6,564 nt of DNA from Nitrospirota bacterium (GTDB taxonomy: Bacteria; NPL-UPA2; JAGMAN01): assembly GCA_030605915.1 (NCBI GenBank), contig JAUWHM010000053.1, forward strand, positions 1 to 6,564. Direction: 5' to 3'. Below are positions 1 through 4,876 of the stretch, one piece after another. The first letter of the stretch is position 1; the number at the start of each line of letters is the position of its first letter. A program made the translations under genes and the position numbers. Under the pieces are notes generated by a model. That model saw nothing but the letters and a program-made list of their open reading frames with translations. It did not search any database and was not told the DNA's origin.

Positions 1-1
1 G

Positions 2-214
2 AATAGCCTCATATTCCATGGCGGGGTGGATAATCAATATACTCTTGCATTCGGATCGGTGAATGAGGTCAAACAGGAAGTGGAAGACAACTTACGAATT
101 CTCGGAAGAGATGGTGGCTATATTCTCGCTCCTTGTCACAATATTCAGCCGGTAAGCCCTGTGGAGAATATTGTAGCCATGTATGAAACAGCATATGCCA
201 GCGGGAGAGGATGA
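2..214 (+). CDS. Uroporphyrinogen decarboxylase (UroD/MtaA)-family protein, C-terminal part
   Basis: The reading frame is open from the window edge (codon at base 2) to TGA at 212-214, giving the last 70 residues of a protein whose start lies outside. The tail contains FHGGVDNQYTL, a spacer with EVKQEVEDNLRIL, then GGYILAPCHNIQPVSPVENI and VAMYETA. This order (HGGVD, an acidic helix, GGYI-L-P-H-NIQP, then P-ENI-AMYE) is characteristic of the C-terminal barrel strands of the UroD family as found in anaerobes, which includes corrinoid-dependent methyltransferases such as MtaA as well as haem-pathway UroD. True haem UroD is less likely because these NIQP-type tails are typical of the methyltransferase-like branch, but the substrate cannot be read from this fragment. 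The gene probably belongs to the host backbone rather than to a cassette, since the nearest attC starts about 80 bases after its stop. Confidence 0.85.
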   Translation, partial: NSLIFHGGVDNQYTLAFGSVNEVKQEVEDNLRILGRDGGYILAPCHNIQPVSPVENIVAMYETAYASGRG

Positions 215-295
215 AGAACTGTTGAGGTAAACTCTCGCTATATTTCTACATCGAGTACTGGAATTAGACTTACATCGCCGAAACTTGCTCAATAT
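215..295. other. Spacer between UroD-family gene and first attC; probable host/array junction
   Basis: These 81 bases after the UroD-family stop hold no convincing reading frame. The border between host DNA and integron-derived DNA must lie here or at the left edge of the first attC. I searched by eye for a cassette start matching the R'' box of that attC (it would read about GTTCGAAA) and found none, so the left end of the array is probably eroded or deleted. A TATATT hexamer at 239-244 has no suitable -35 partner. Confidence 0.5.
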
Positions 296-368
296 TTCGA
301 ACAAGGCGCTGCACCTGACCGCTTTTCCGCTGCGCTCCATAGCGGCAGGTGAGCTTTGTCGTTAGAAC
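296..368 (+). other. Integron attC recombination site 1
   Basis: An imperfect palindrome runs from TTCGAAC (296-302) to GTTAGAAC (361-368). The arms pair as ACAA/TTGT, CACCTG/CAGGTG and CCGCT/AGCGG, with unpaired bases on one arm, around a loop near 323-340. This is the folded single-strand form that integron integrases recognise. The R' box GTTAG is good and cleavage is expected between G361 and T362. The R'' box TTCGAAC keeps the final AAC but departs from the RYYYAAC consensus, so the left end looks mutated or hybrid. It precedes cassette A and would have been the tail of an earlier cassette, now lost. The interpretation rests on its order and spacing with two better attC sites downstream. 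Confidence 0.82.
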
Positions 369-369
369 C

Positions 370-393
370 ATGTACTCCAAGGGCAAAATGTGA
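370..393 (+). other. Seven-codon mini-ORF overlapping the cassette A start codon
   Basis: ATG at 370, immediately after the attC R' box, opens the peptide MYSKGKM and stops at TGA 391-393. The stop overlaps the GTG start (390-392) of the cassette A gene in another frame. An AAGGG at about 379-383 could serve as Shine-Dalgarno for the GTG. Short leader ORFs that boost cassette translation are known from the attI1 ORF-11 case. Whether this one is translated is an inference from position only. Confidence 0.3.
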
Positions 394-1356
394 ATACAGG
401 ACGCAAGCATTTGACATCATCGACTGCTGTAAAGGATTTCCTTTCCGAGAAAGGTGCTACGGAGGTGGGGATTGCCCCTGCCACGGCATTTGCCGACGCG
501 CCGTGCGGGCACAGGGCCACGGACCTTGTGCCGGAGGCGAAGTCAGTAATTGTTATGGGGCTCAAACTCGTCAGCGGGGTGGTCAACTGGCCGCATCTGG
601 TGTGGGACGATTCCCGGGACACAAGGTTCGCCTGTTGGCGTGTCTACGACCACTGCGGATTCGATGCGGTGAACATGCGGCTCGAACAGATGGCGATGGA
701 TTTGGCGATCGCACTTGAACTCCAAGGCCAACAGACCATCTTCTTCCCAGGAAGCAACGATATGACCGTGACCGAATTGAACGCTCTCAGGCTTTACGGG
801 GCAATGGATTATCTTCAGCTGGCGGACAAGAAAAAGATCACCGATCTCAAGGCGGGACTTGAGTTGCCGAGCCGCTATGGCGCTCCGTTTTCATTCAGGC
901 ATGCTGCCGTCGCTGCTGGACTTGCCACATTCGGAGCCAACAATCTAGCACTTCATCCTGTCTTTGGACCCCGCATGCGCTTCAATGTGGTAATCACGGA
1001 TAAGGAACTGGACCAGTATGACCGGCCGCTCACAGAGTCCGTCTGTCTTTACGACAAAGGCTGCGGCAGGTAGCATCGAGACCTGTCCTTACGGTGTCTT
1101 CAAGGAAGTCCGACGGTTTGAATTCGCGGGATTGAGCCACCCTTGGTCGGGAATGGATGGGAAGTGCTACTACAACAGTGTCCCGTGCGGCGGCACTTGT
1201 ATTCAGACATGCCCTGCGGGCACAGGCGACAGGCAAATGAAGAAGGCAGTTGCCAAGCGATGCGCCCCTGCTGCAACAGGCTCCGGAGACAAGCGGAGGT
1301 CACGCAAGCAGGTTCTAACAAATCGTTCCAGCGGACGGCGTAAACGCCGCCGCTGA
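390..1356 (+). pseudogene. QueG-like (COG1600-type) double [4Fe-4S] protein, frameshifted cassette gene
   Basis: The first part runs from GTG 390 to TAG 1071-1073 (227 codons). The same protein continues in the next frame from 1075 to TGA 1354-1356. Ignoring the single A at 1072 gives one protein of about 321 residues and turns the break into GRCIETCPYG. The restored ferredoxin motif is C219-x5-C225-x2-C228-x3-C232-P. A second set follows: C259-x6-C266-x3-C270-x3-C274-P. The N-terminal half (GATEVGIAPATAF, SVIVMGLKL, then a helix-rich stretch to GLATFGANNLALHPVFGPRMRFNVVITD) resembles the cobalamin-binding half of epoxyqueuosine reductase (QueG) and its reductase-like relatives. Family level is well supported. 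The actual substrate is not, and this need not be a tRNA queuosine enzyme. The last 40 or so residues are basic, low in complexity and partly encoded by attC 2, so they are probably not functional. As written, the gene lacks both clusters and is dead unless the extra A is a sequencing error. Confidence 0.8.
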
Positions 1357-1372
1357 ACTCCGCGTTAGGAGT
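1312..1372 (+). other. Integron attC recombination site 2
   Basis: This site runs from R'' GTTCTAAC (1312-1319) to R' GTTAGGAGT (1364-1372), 61 bases. The arms TTC-CAGCGG-A-CGGCG and CGCCGCCGCTGAA fold with two unpaired bases (a C and an A) on the 5' arm and a TAAA loop at about 1341-1344. Extrahelical bases on one arm are the hallmark that orients strand choice by the integrase. R'' is the exact complement of GTTAGAAC at 361-368, which assigns this attC to cassette A. Cleavage is expected between G1364 and T1365. The site also contains the last codons of the shifted Fe-S reading frame and, in its R' box, the Shine-Dalgarno of the next gene. Confidence 0.93.
1367..1371 (+). promoter_or_regulatory. 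Ribosome binding site AGGAG formed by the attC 2 R' box
   Basis: AGGAG lies inside GTTAGGAGT, eight bases before ATG 1380. It is the only Shine-Dalgarno-like sequence in front of the acetyltransferase. Bases 1365 onward belong to cassette B itself, so the cassette carries this site with it whichever cassette lies upstream. This supports ATG 1380 as the start. Confidence 0.7.
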
Positions 1373-1379
1373 ATGTAAT

Positions 1380-2090
1380 ATGACAGATTTACAATATGAA
1401 ATTAGGCCCATACGAGTGGACGAATGGCTGCCGGATCGATGCATGGGGCCTGGCGATCCTATCGATCCTAAGACCGCAAAGCCAGAGATCGGCTGTGGTA
1501 GCCTTTCCACGCATTGCGAGAAGCTGGCACCCGGAAGCCGTGAGAAACTGGTGGCACTGTACCGTGATGTTCTTGATCGCTTCCGATGTTGCGGATTCGT
1601 TGCCTGGGTTGGGGACTGCGTTGTCGGATACAACAACTTCTTTCCGCGCGAGGTGGCTCGGGACATCAGGTTTTACGGATGGGGCACCGAAGAAGACACG
1701 GAGCCTTCGACACTGGTCCATAACTGCATCTCCATCCTCAGCAATCCCAAGTTCCTCCGTAAAGGCATCGGTAGAAACCTGATACGACATTCGCTTGTCT
1801 GGGCCAAAACGAATGGCTGGAAACGGTTTGAGGTTCATCTCGTCTACCCCGACCATCCCGAGCACTATGCAGGCGAACAGAAATCTTGCCCGATGTTTTG
1901 GAGGAAGCTCGGCTTTGAGGTGATTCGCACGAAGGTGGATTTTTTCTTGGTCAAGCGATATGCATCTTGGGCAGGGGTCACGGTAGAAACCGAGGAACAG
2001 GCCGATGAGTTCATGCCGAATTGGCGAGATGAGTGTGTGACTTCTTCTATGGCTGTTGACATTGCCAAATGGAACGAAGGAGACTCCTAA
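1380..2090 (+). CDS. GNAT-family N-acetyltransferase (cassette B cargo)
   Basis: An intact 236-residue protein. Strands with VGDCVVGYNNFFPRE (about 77-91) lead to HNCISILSNPKFLRKGIGRNL. There RKGIGR (127-132), followed by the helix NLIRHSLVWAKTNGW, forms the acetyl-CoA pyrophosphate-binding motif A (consensus Q/R-x-x-G-x-G/A). A later FWRKLGFEVI (173-182) is the usual C-terminal GNAT signature, where the helix feeds the last strands. The protein has about 75 residues before the fold and about 50 after it, longer than minimal GNATs, and is fairly rich in cysteine. It should transfer an acetyl group from acetyl-CoA to an amine in the cytoplasm. The acceptor (antibiotic, amino acid, polyamine or protein) cannot be deduced, and I see no specific match to the AAC(6') or AAC(3) resistance enzymes. 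The stop TAA (2088-2090) lies in the R'' box of attC 3, normal for cassette genes. No dedicated promoter is visible, so expression probably depends on read-through. Confidence 0.85.
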   Translation: MTDLQYEIRPIRVDEWLPDRCMGPGDPIDPKTAKPEIGCGSLSTHCEKLAPGSREKLVALYRDVLDRFRCCGFVAWVGDCVVGYNNFFPREVARDIRFYGWGTEEDTEPSTLVHNCISILSNPKFLRKGIGRNLIRHSLVWAKTNGWKRFEVHLVYPDHPEHYAGEQKSCPMFWRKLGFEVIRTKVDFFLVKRYASWAGVTVETEEQADEFMPNWRDECVTSSMAVDIAKWNEGDS

Positions 2091-2145
2091 CTGCACCCGA
2101 CCAAAAAGCTGGCGCTTTTTGGCGGCTGAGCTCAAGCGTTAGGAG
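2083..2145 (+). other. Integron attC recombination site 3
   Basis: R'' ACTCCTAAC (2083-2091) is the exact complement of GTTAGGAGT at 1364-1372, the start of cassette B. The R' box is GTTAGGAG (2138-2145). The stem includes a perfect nine-pair block, CCAAAAAGC against GCTTTTTGG, plus a GAGCTC-containing arm with mismatches. The site is 63 bases long. Cleavage is expected between G2138 and T2139. It ends cassette B. No fourth attC was found downstream, so this is the right-hand end of the recognisable array. Confidence 0.92.
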
Positions 2146-2432
2146 AGAGCAATTGTAAAACACTTTCTCAGTTCGGTTCCAATCCAACTTGATGTTTTCA
2201 CCGTCGCCCTGATTGCATTATTCCCAGTCTTGCCAAAATGGTAGGAACTTGTGACTTTCCTGCTTTGACACTTCCTCCTGTCTCATCATTCTGAATCGGA
2301 CCGTGCGTGGATGGCTTTATGGGAGGGATAAGCTGAAATGCTTGATTAGCACAGTCAGTGGTGATATAATGTCTGCGGTGGAGAGAAAGGCAGTTTTTTG
2401 TGGTTGCAAAAGAGTTTAATGGGTAACGGGTG
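2146..2432. other. Gene-poor stretch after the last attC
   Basis: These 287 bases contain no gene I can support. A 30-codon open stretch (2152-2241, stop 2242-2244) would encode a hydrophobic peptide including TVALIALFPVLP, but it begins with ATT and has no normal start codon. It could be a worn third-cassette ORF. A minus-strand frame over 2198-2470 has no recognisable domain. The only clear element is the promoter at 2342-2370. The border where host sequence resumes is not visible as a repeat. Confidence 0.5.
2342..2370 (+). promoter_or_regulatory. Sigma70-type promoter for the kinase-remnant/lyase operon
   Basis: TTGATT (2342-2347; four of six matches to TTGACA) and TATAAT (2365-2370; six of six) are separated by exactly 17 bases. 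Transcription would start near 2377, giving a leader of about 55 bases before ATG 2433 and reading into the lyase, SIS and trpG genes. No terminator is visible between the promoter and those genes. It is a prediction from consensus match. Confidence 0.65.
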
Positions 2433-2573
2433 ATGAAAATGAGATATTTAGTCGGAATTGATGTTGGCACGACTGGGATGAAAGGTGTTTTAGTTGACGT
2501 AGAAGGAAGGGTTTTAGCAAAAGAAGTCTTGGAGATGAAAGGAGTATATGCTATATTAGAGGCAGAAATATGA
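2433..2573 (+). pseudogene. FGGY-family carbohydrate kinase, N-terminal remnant
   Basis: A 46-residue reading frame starts with MKMRYLVGIDVGTTGMKGVL, followed by VDVEGRVLAKEVLE. GIDVGTT-x-MK is the phosphate-1 loop of the FGGY (xylulokinase/glycerokinase) kinases in the actin-like ATPase superfamily. A full enzyme has about 500 residues. Here the similarity stops after about 37 residues and a short unrelated tail (GVYAILEAEI) runs to TGA. The stop overlaps the ATG of the following lyase gene by four bases (ATGA). The simplest reading is a large internal deletion in a kinase gene that once preceded the lyase in an operon, leaving its first codons and the coupling junction. ATG 2439 is an equally possible start. 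The remnant cannot be a kinase, because the second ATPase domain and sugar site are absent. Confidence 0.75.
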
Positions 2574-3526
2574 ACACTCTTCCGCCAAAAGGTTTAATCG
2601 AAGTCCTAATAACACCCTTAGATGATGAGGGGAACATAGATGAAGAGAGCCTAAAAAGTCTTATCAATCGGACTGTCCGCTATGTCCATGGCTTCCTCAC
2701 CGGGACCAGTTTCATTGGGGAAGGATTTCTCCTTGACAATGAGCGGAGACTAAAGCTAATAAGGTCAGCCATGGAGATAGTCAGAGGTAGAGCTGCGCTC
2801 CTCTTGGGAATTACTGGAAATAGTCCTGAGGAGACAGCCGAAAATATCCTCCAGTTGGGGAAGATGAGAAAGGATTTGAATTACCAGGGAGAGCTTTTCC
2901 TCTTCGATTGTCCCCTCTGGTACCACAGCAATCGGGGACTCATAGAGCACTACCGGAAATTAGGAAAGCTGACGGAGCTTAGCTTTGTCTTATATAATAA
3001 TCCAAACTTAATTGCCAAGATTAGGAAGCATCTGAAGAGAAGGAATCTGAGGACAAATGTTTTGAAACGCTTATCCGGTAACACTCAGATAGTTGGCCTG
3101 AAACACAGCGGTGAGGCCAGACGCAGCCTTAACTACCTGCGGGCAGTTCGAGAAAGGAAGGACTTCGTATTCTATGATGGGGATGAACTGAATTTCCTCA
3201 ATAGTCCGGCTTCCGGGGGAGTGGTCTCGGGAGGGGCAAATATATTACCGAAGGATTGGAGAGAAGTGGTAAGCTCGTCCTTGAATCCCCACGATACTGA
3301 GAAGGAAGACCCAGATTACTGCCGCCATCTGTGGGAGATAGGCGAGAAATTGAAGCTTTTCTCTGGAGCTTACCGTTGCAATCCACCAGCCATTATCAAG
3401 ACGGCCTTAAGGTATATGGGAATCATCAAGTCCAGTAGGGTAGTTGAAGGCACGGCCCCTATTGAGAGGGCGGAAGAGAGGAGAATTCGTTATCTTCTTA
3501 CCGAATACCGTCTTATTTCTAAATAG
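2570..3526 (+). CDS. DapA/NanA-superfamily class I aldolase or lyase, specificity unknown
   Basis: 318 residues, close to the roughly 300 of the dihydrodipicolinate synthase/N-acetylneuraminate lyase family. Visible are GLIEVLITPLDDEGNIDEESL at the first barrel strand, GTSFIGEG (45-52) in place of the GTTGE carboxylate loop, LLLGITGNSPEETAENI, VLYNNP (140-145) with Tyr142 as the counterpart of the catalytic tyrosine, and IVGLKHS with Lys178 as the Schiff-base lysine. GGVVSGGANILP (217-228) matches the late glycine-rich loop. The lysine and tyrosine support pyruvate-type Schiff-base chemistry. The loop has two extra residues and Ser replaces the second Thr. The arginine that follows YNVP-S in true DapA is missing (NNPNLIAK). 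Lysine biosynthesis is therefore unlikely, and a sugar-acid or related aldol cleavage is more plausible. AGAGG (2557-2561) precedes ATG 2570, and its start overlaps the kinase-remnant stop, suggesting coupled translation. Confidence 0.82.
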   Translation: MNTLPPKGLIEVLITPLDDEGNIDEESLKSLINRTVRYVHGFLTGTSFIGEGFLLDNERRLKLIRSAMEIVRGRAALLLGITGNSPEETAENILQLGKMRKDLNYQGELFLFDCPLWYHSNRGLIEHYRKLGKLTELSFVLYNNPNLIAKIRKHLKRRNLRTNVLKRLSGNTQIVGLKHSGEARRSLNYLRAVRERKDFVFYDGDELNFLNSPASGGVVSGGANILPKDWREVVSSSLNPHDTEKEDPDYCRHLWEIGEKLKLFSGAYRCNPPAIIKTALRYMGIIKSSRVVEGTAPIERAEERRIRYLLTEYRLISK

Positions 3527-3533
3527 TTGCTTG

Positions 3534-3549
3534 AGTTAGGGAGCTAACT
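3534..3549 (+). promoter_or_regulatory. Small hairpin presenting the SIS-gene Shine-Dalgarno
   Basis: AGTTAG (3534-3539) and CTAACT (3544-3549) form a six-pair stem with GGAG (3540-3543) as the loop. GGAG sits eight bases before ATG 3552 and is the Shine-Dalgarno for the isomerase gene. A tetraloop SD could modulate initiation. The stem is short and may be chance. Confidence 0.35.
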
Positions 3550-3551
3550 TG

Positions 3552-4142
3552 ATGGTCATTGAGCGGGCTAAGGAAGTTCTTCGAATAGAGTCAGAGGCTA
3601 TTCAAGCACTCATTAATCGAATTGATGAGAGATTTTCTCAGGCAGTAGAGATGATTCTCAAGAGCAAGGGAAGGGTGGTAGTTACCGGGGTGGGGAAATC
3701 CGGTCACATTGGGCGAAAGATTACTGCTACCCTGTCCAGCACCGGAACGCCCTCTTTGTTTTTGCACCCGGTAGAAGGAAGACACGGTGATTTAGGGATG
3801 GTGACCAAGGACGATATAGTCTTAGCCATTTCCAATAGCGGGGAGACGGCTGAAATAAGTGAACTCCTTCCCTTTATTAAGGAAATAGGAGCTAAGCTGA
3901 TTGCCTTTACCGGGAAAGCGAATTCTACCTTAGCTAAGAGCAGTGATGTCATTTTGGATGTGGGAGTGGAGAAGGAGGCCTGTCCTCTGGGACTAGCTCC
4001 TACAGCCAGCACTACCGCTGCTTTAGCTATGGGGGATGCCCTGGCTATGGCTATTCTTGACAAAAGGGGCTTTAAGAGAAAAGATTTTGCTCGCTTTCAT
4101 CCAGGAGGGAGCCTGGGAAAGAAGGCTGGAAGAGAAGAATAA
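3552..4142 (+). CDS. kdsD: Single-domain D-arabinose-5-phosphate isomerase (KdsD/KpsF/GutQ type, SIS domain only)
   Basis: 196 residues. It should interconvert ribulose-5-phosphate and arabinose-5-phosphate, the first step of Kdo synthesis for LPS or capsule. The sequence follows KdsD closely: VTGVGKSGHIGRKI, STGTPSLFLHPVEGRHGDLG, AISNSGETAEI, EACPLGLAPTASTTAA and DFARFHPGGSLGKK. The proposed catalytic residues of the E. coli enzyme (Lys59, Glu111, Glu152, His193) correspond to Lys49, Glu101, Glu142 and His183, a constant offset of ten. The usual enzyme has about 320-330 residues with two CBS domains after the SIS domain. Here the chain ends eight residues after HPGG, and one base separates its stop from the next gene. 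CBS-less isomerases of this length are known to be active (for example c3406 of E. coli CFT073), so this need not be a broken gene. ATG 3552 is chosen over TTG 3549 because of the GGAG spacing. Confidence 0.85.
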   Translation: MVIERAKEVLRIESEAIQALINRIDERFSQAVEMILKSKGRVVVTGVGKSGHIGRKITATLSSTGTPSLFLHPVEGRHGDLGMVTKDDIVLAISNSGETAEISELLPFIKEIGAKLIAFTGKANSTLAKSSDVILDVGVEKEACPLGLAPTASTTAALAMGDALAMAILDKRGFKRKDFARFHPGGSLGKKAGREE

Positions 4143-4143
4143 A

Positions 4144-4707
4144 ATGATTCTTGTCATTGACAACTACGATTCTTTTACTTACAATTTAGTCCAATATTTA
4201 GGAGAATTAGGGGCAGAGCTCCGTGTCCATCGGAACGATAAGATTGGTATTGACAGGATTAAAAGAATGAAGTTAGAAAGAATAGTTATCTCACCCGGAC
4301 CAGGTGGACCTCCTCAAGCGGGTATCTCCAATGAGCTGATAAAGATATTTGCGGGTAAGGTCCCTATACTGGGAGTCTGCCTTGGTCATCAGTGCATTGC
4401 GGACAGCTTTGGTGGAGAGATCGTCAGAGCCGATCGACTTATGCACGGAAAGACCTCGCTTATCCATCATAATGGGAAGACCATTTATCAAGGTTTAGAG
4501 AATCCATTCGCAGCTACTCGCTACCATTCCTTGATTGTGAAGAGGGAAAGCCTGCCCGGCTGCTTCCAGATCGTGGCCGAGACGAAAGAGAAGGAGATAA
4601 TGGGGATAAAGCATGGCCGTTTTCCCCTCTGGGGAGTGCAGTTTCATCCGGAGTCTGTTCTGACAAAGGGGGGCAAGCAGCTCTTAGCTAATTTTCTGAA
4701 AATGTAA
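4144..4707 (+). CDS. trpG: Class I glutamine amidotransferase subunit, TrpG/PabA type
   Basis: 187 residues, the standard length for the glutaminase component of anthranilate or aminodeoxychorismate synthase. It hydrolyses glutamine and passes ammonia to a TrpE or PabB partner acting on chorismate. Visible are VIDNYDSFTYNL at the N-terminus, the oxyanion loop SPGPGGPPQAGIS (50-62), the nucleophile elbow GVCLGHQ with Cys79, MHGKTSLIHHNG, ATRYHSL, and VQFHPES with the catalytic His168 and Glu170. The triad is complete. No trpE or pabB is visible in the window, so it may serve both pathways, as in Bacillus, or pair with a distant partner. The symbol could equally be pabA. The gene starts one base after the isomerase stop, implying co-transcription. 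An earlier in-frame start at 4036 would add residues inside the isomerase gene and is not credible. Confidence 0.9.
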   Translation: MILVIDNYDSFTYNLVQYLGELGAELRVHRNDKIGIDRIKRMKLERIVISPGPGGPPQAGISNELIKIFAGKVPILGVCLGHQCIADSFGGEIVRADRLMHGKTSLIHHNGKTIYQGLENPFAATRYHSLIVKRESLPGCFQIVAETKEKEIMGIKHGRFPLWGVQFHPESVLTKGGKQLLANFLKM

Positions 4708-4753
4708 GAGGCAGATGAAGTTTCGGCATAGCCCTTCGCTCATTCTCGGCACA

Positions 4754-4780
4754 CCCTGAAATCTCCAAAGAGATTTCGGG
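4754..4780 (+). repeat. Inverted repeat 1 upstream of glnA
   Basis: GAAATCTC (4758-4765) pairs with GAGATTTC (4770-4777) across a CAAA loop. After a single bulged T (4757) the stem continues with CCC/GGG, giving 11 pairs. It lies 47 bases after the trpG stop. No run of T follows, so a Rho-independent terminator is unlikely on the plus strand. Confidence 0.75.
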
Positions 4781-4789
4781 TACTTTGGT

Positions 4790-4815
4790 CCCGGGAATTC
4801 TGCGAATTCCTCGGG
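4790..4815 (+). repeat. Inverted repeat 2 upstream of glnA
   Basis: GGAATTC (4794-4800) pairs with GAATTCC (4804-4810) across a TGC loop. A bulged T (4811) is followed by CCCG/CGGG, again giving 11 pairs. The build (inner stem, single T bulge, short GC clamp) mirrors repeat 1, ten bases upstream. Confidence 0.75.
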
Positions 4816-4876
4816 GCGCAGGATGCAAAATATGAAGCTCTAATAGACACGGTCTTTCTTGTCTGCGTGCCTCCGA

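Larger units (their letters stand above)
362..2138 (+). mobile_element. Two-cassette integron array (CALIN: attC cluster without integrase)
   Basis: Two back-to-back gene cassettes lie between the cleavage points of three attC sites: cassette A 362-1364 and cassette B 1365-2138. Each holds one plus-strand gene occupying nearly all of the unit, starting just after the upstream R' box and ending inside its own attC. Cassette A begins after G361 with TTAGAAC, complementary to its own R'' (GTTCTAAC at 1312). Cassette B begins after G1364 with TTAGGAGT, complementary to its own R'' (ACTCCTAAC at 2083). Circular cassette intermediates predict this relation and chance does not explain it well. The three attC stems differ in sequence and length, which suggests cassettes of separate origin rather than a uniform sedentary superintegron. 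No tyrosine-recombinase integrase, attI or Pc promoter is visible. The array also looks richer in G+C than the flanking genes. Confidence 0.88.

Noticed and set aside
221..228. GTTGAGGT as the start of an earlier cassette belonging to attC 1
   Set aside because: Its complement does not match the R'' of attC 1 (TTCGAAC), unlike the exact matches seen for cassettes A and B.
411..439. TTGACA at 411-416 as a promoter inside the Fe-S gene
   Set aside because: At the proper spacing the -10 position reads GGATTT, a poor match, and the site lies within coding sequence.
356..718. Plus-strand frame overlapping the start of the Fe-S gene
   Set aside because: Cys/Arg/Gly-rich shadow of the real frame with no family resemblance.
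1071..1073. TAG in the Fe-S gene as a recoded (pyrrolysine or read-through) codon
   Set aside because: Reading through TAG in the same frame gives a sequence without cluster cysteines. The homologous continuation is in another frame, so a one-base insertion fits and recoding does not.
1100..1666. Minus-strand open frame (188 codons) across attC 2
   Set aside because: It crosses the cassette boundary and the antisense of two supported genes, with low-complexity Ser/Arg-rich content and no motif.
1389..2135. Long minus-strand open frame (248 codons) opposite the acetyltransferase
   Set aside because: It mirrors the GNAT gene, has no recognisable domain, and its N-terminal end runs across attC 3. 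The plus-strand gene has clear motifs and an RBS.
2198..2470. Minus-strand 90-codon frame in the gene-poor stretch
   Set aside because: No motif, no convincing RBS, and it overlaps the promoter and the start of the kinase remnant.
4036..4143. N-terminal extension of trpG into the isomerase gene
   Set aside because: The extra 36 residues come from the isomerase sequence in another frame, and MILVIDNYDS at 4144 is the standard TrpG/PabA start.
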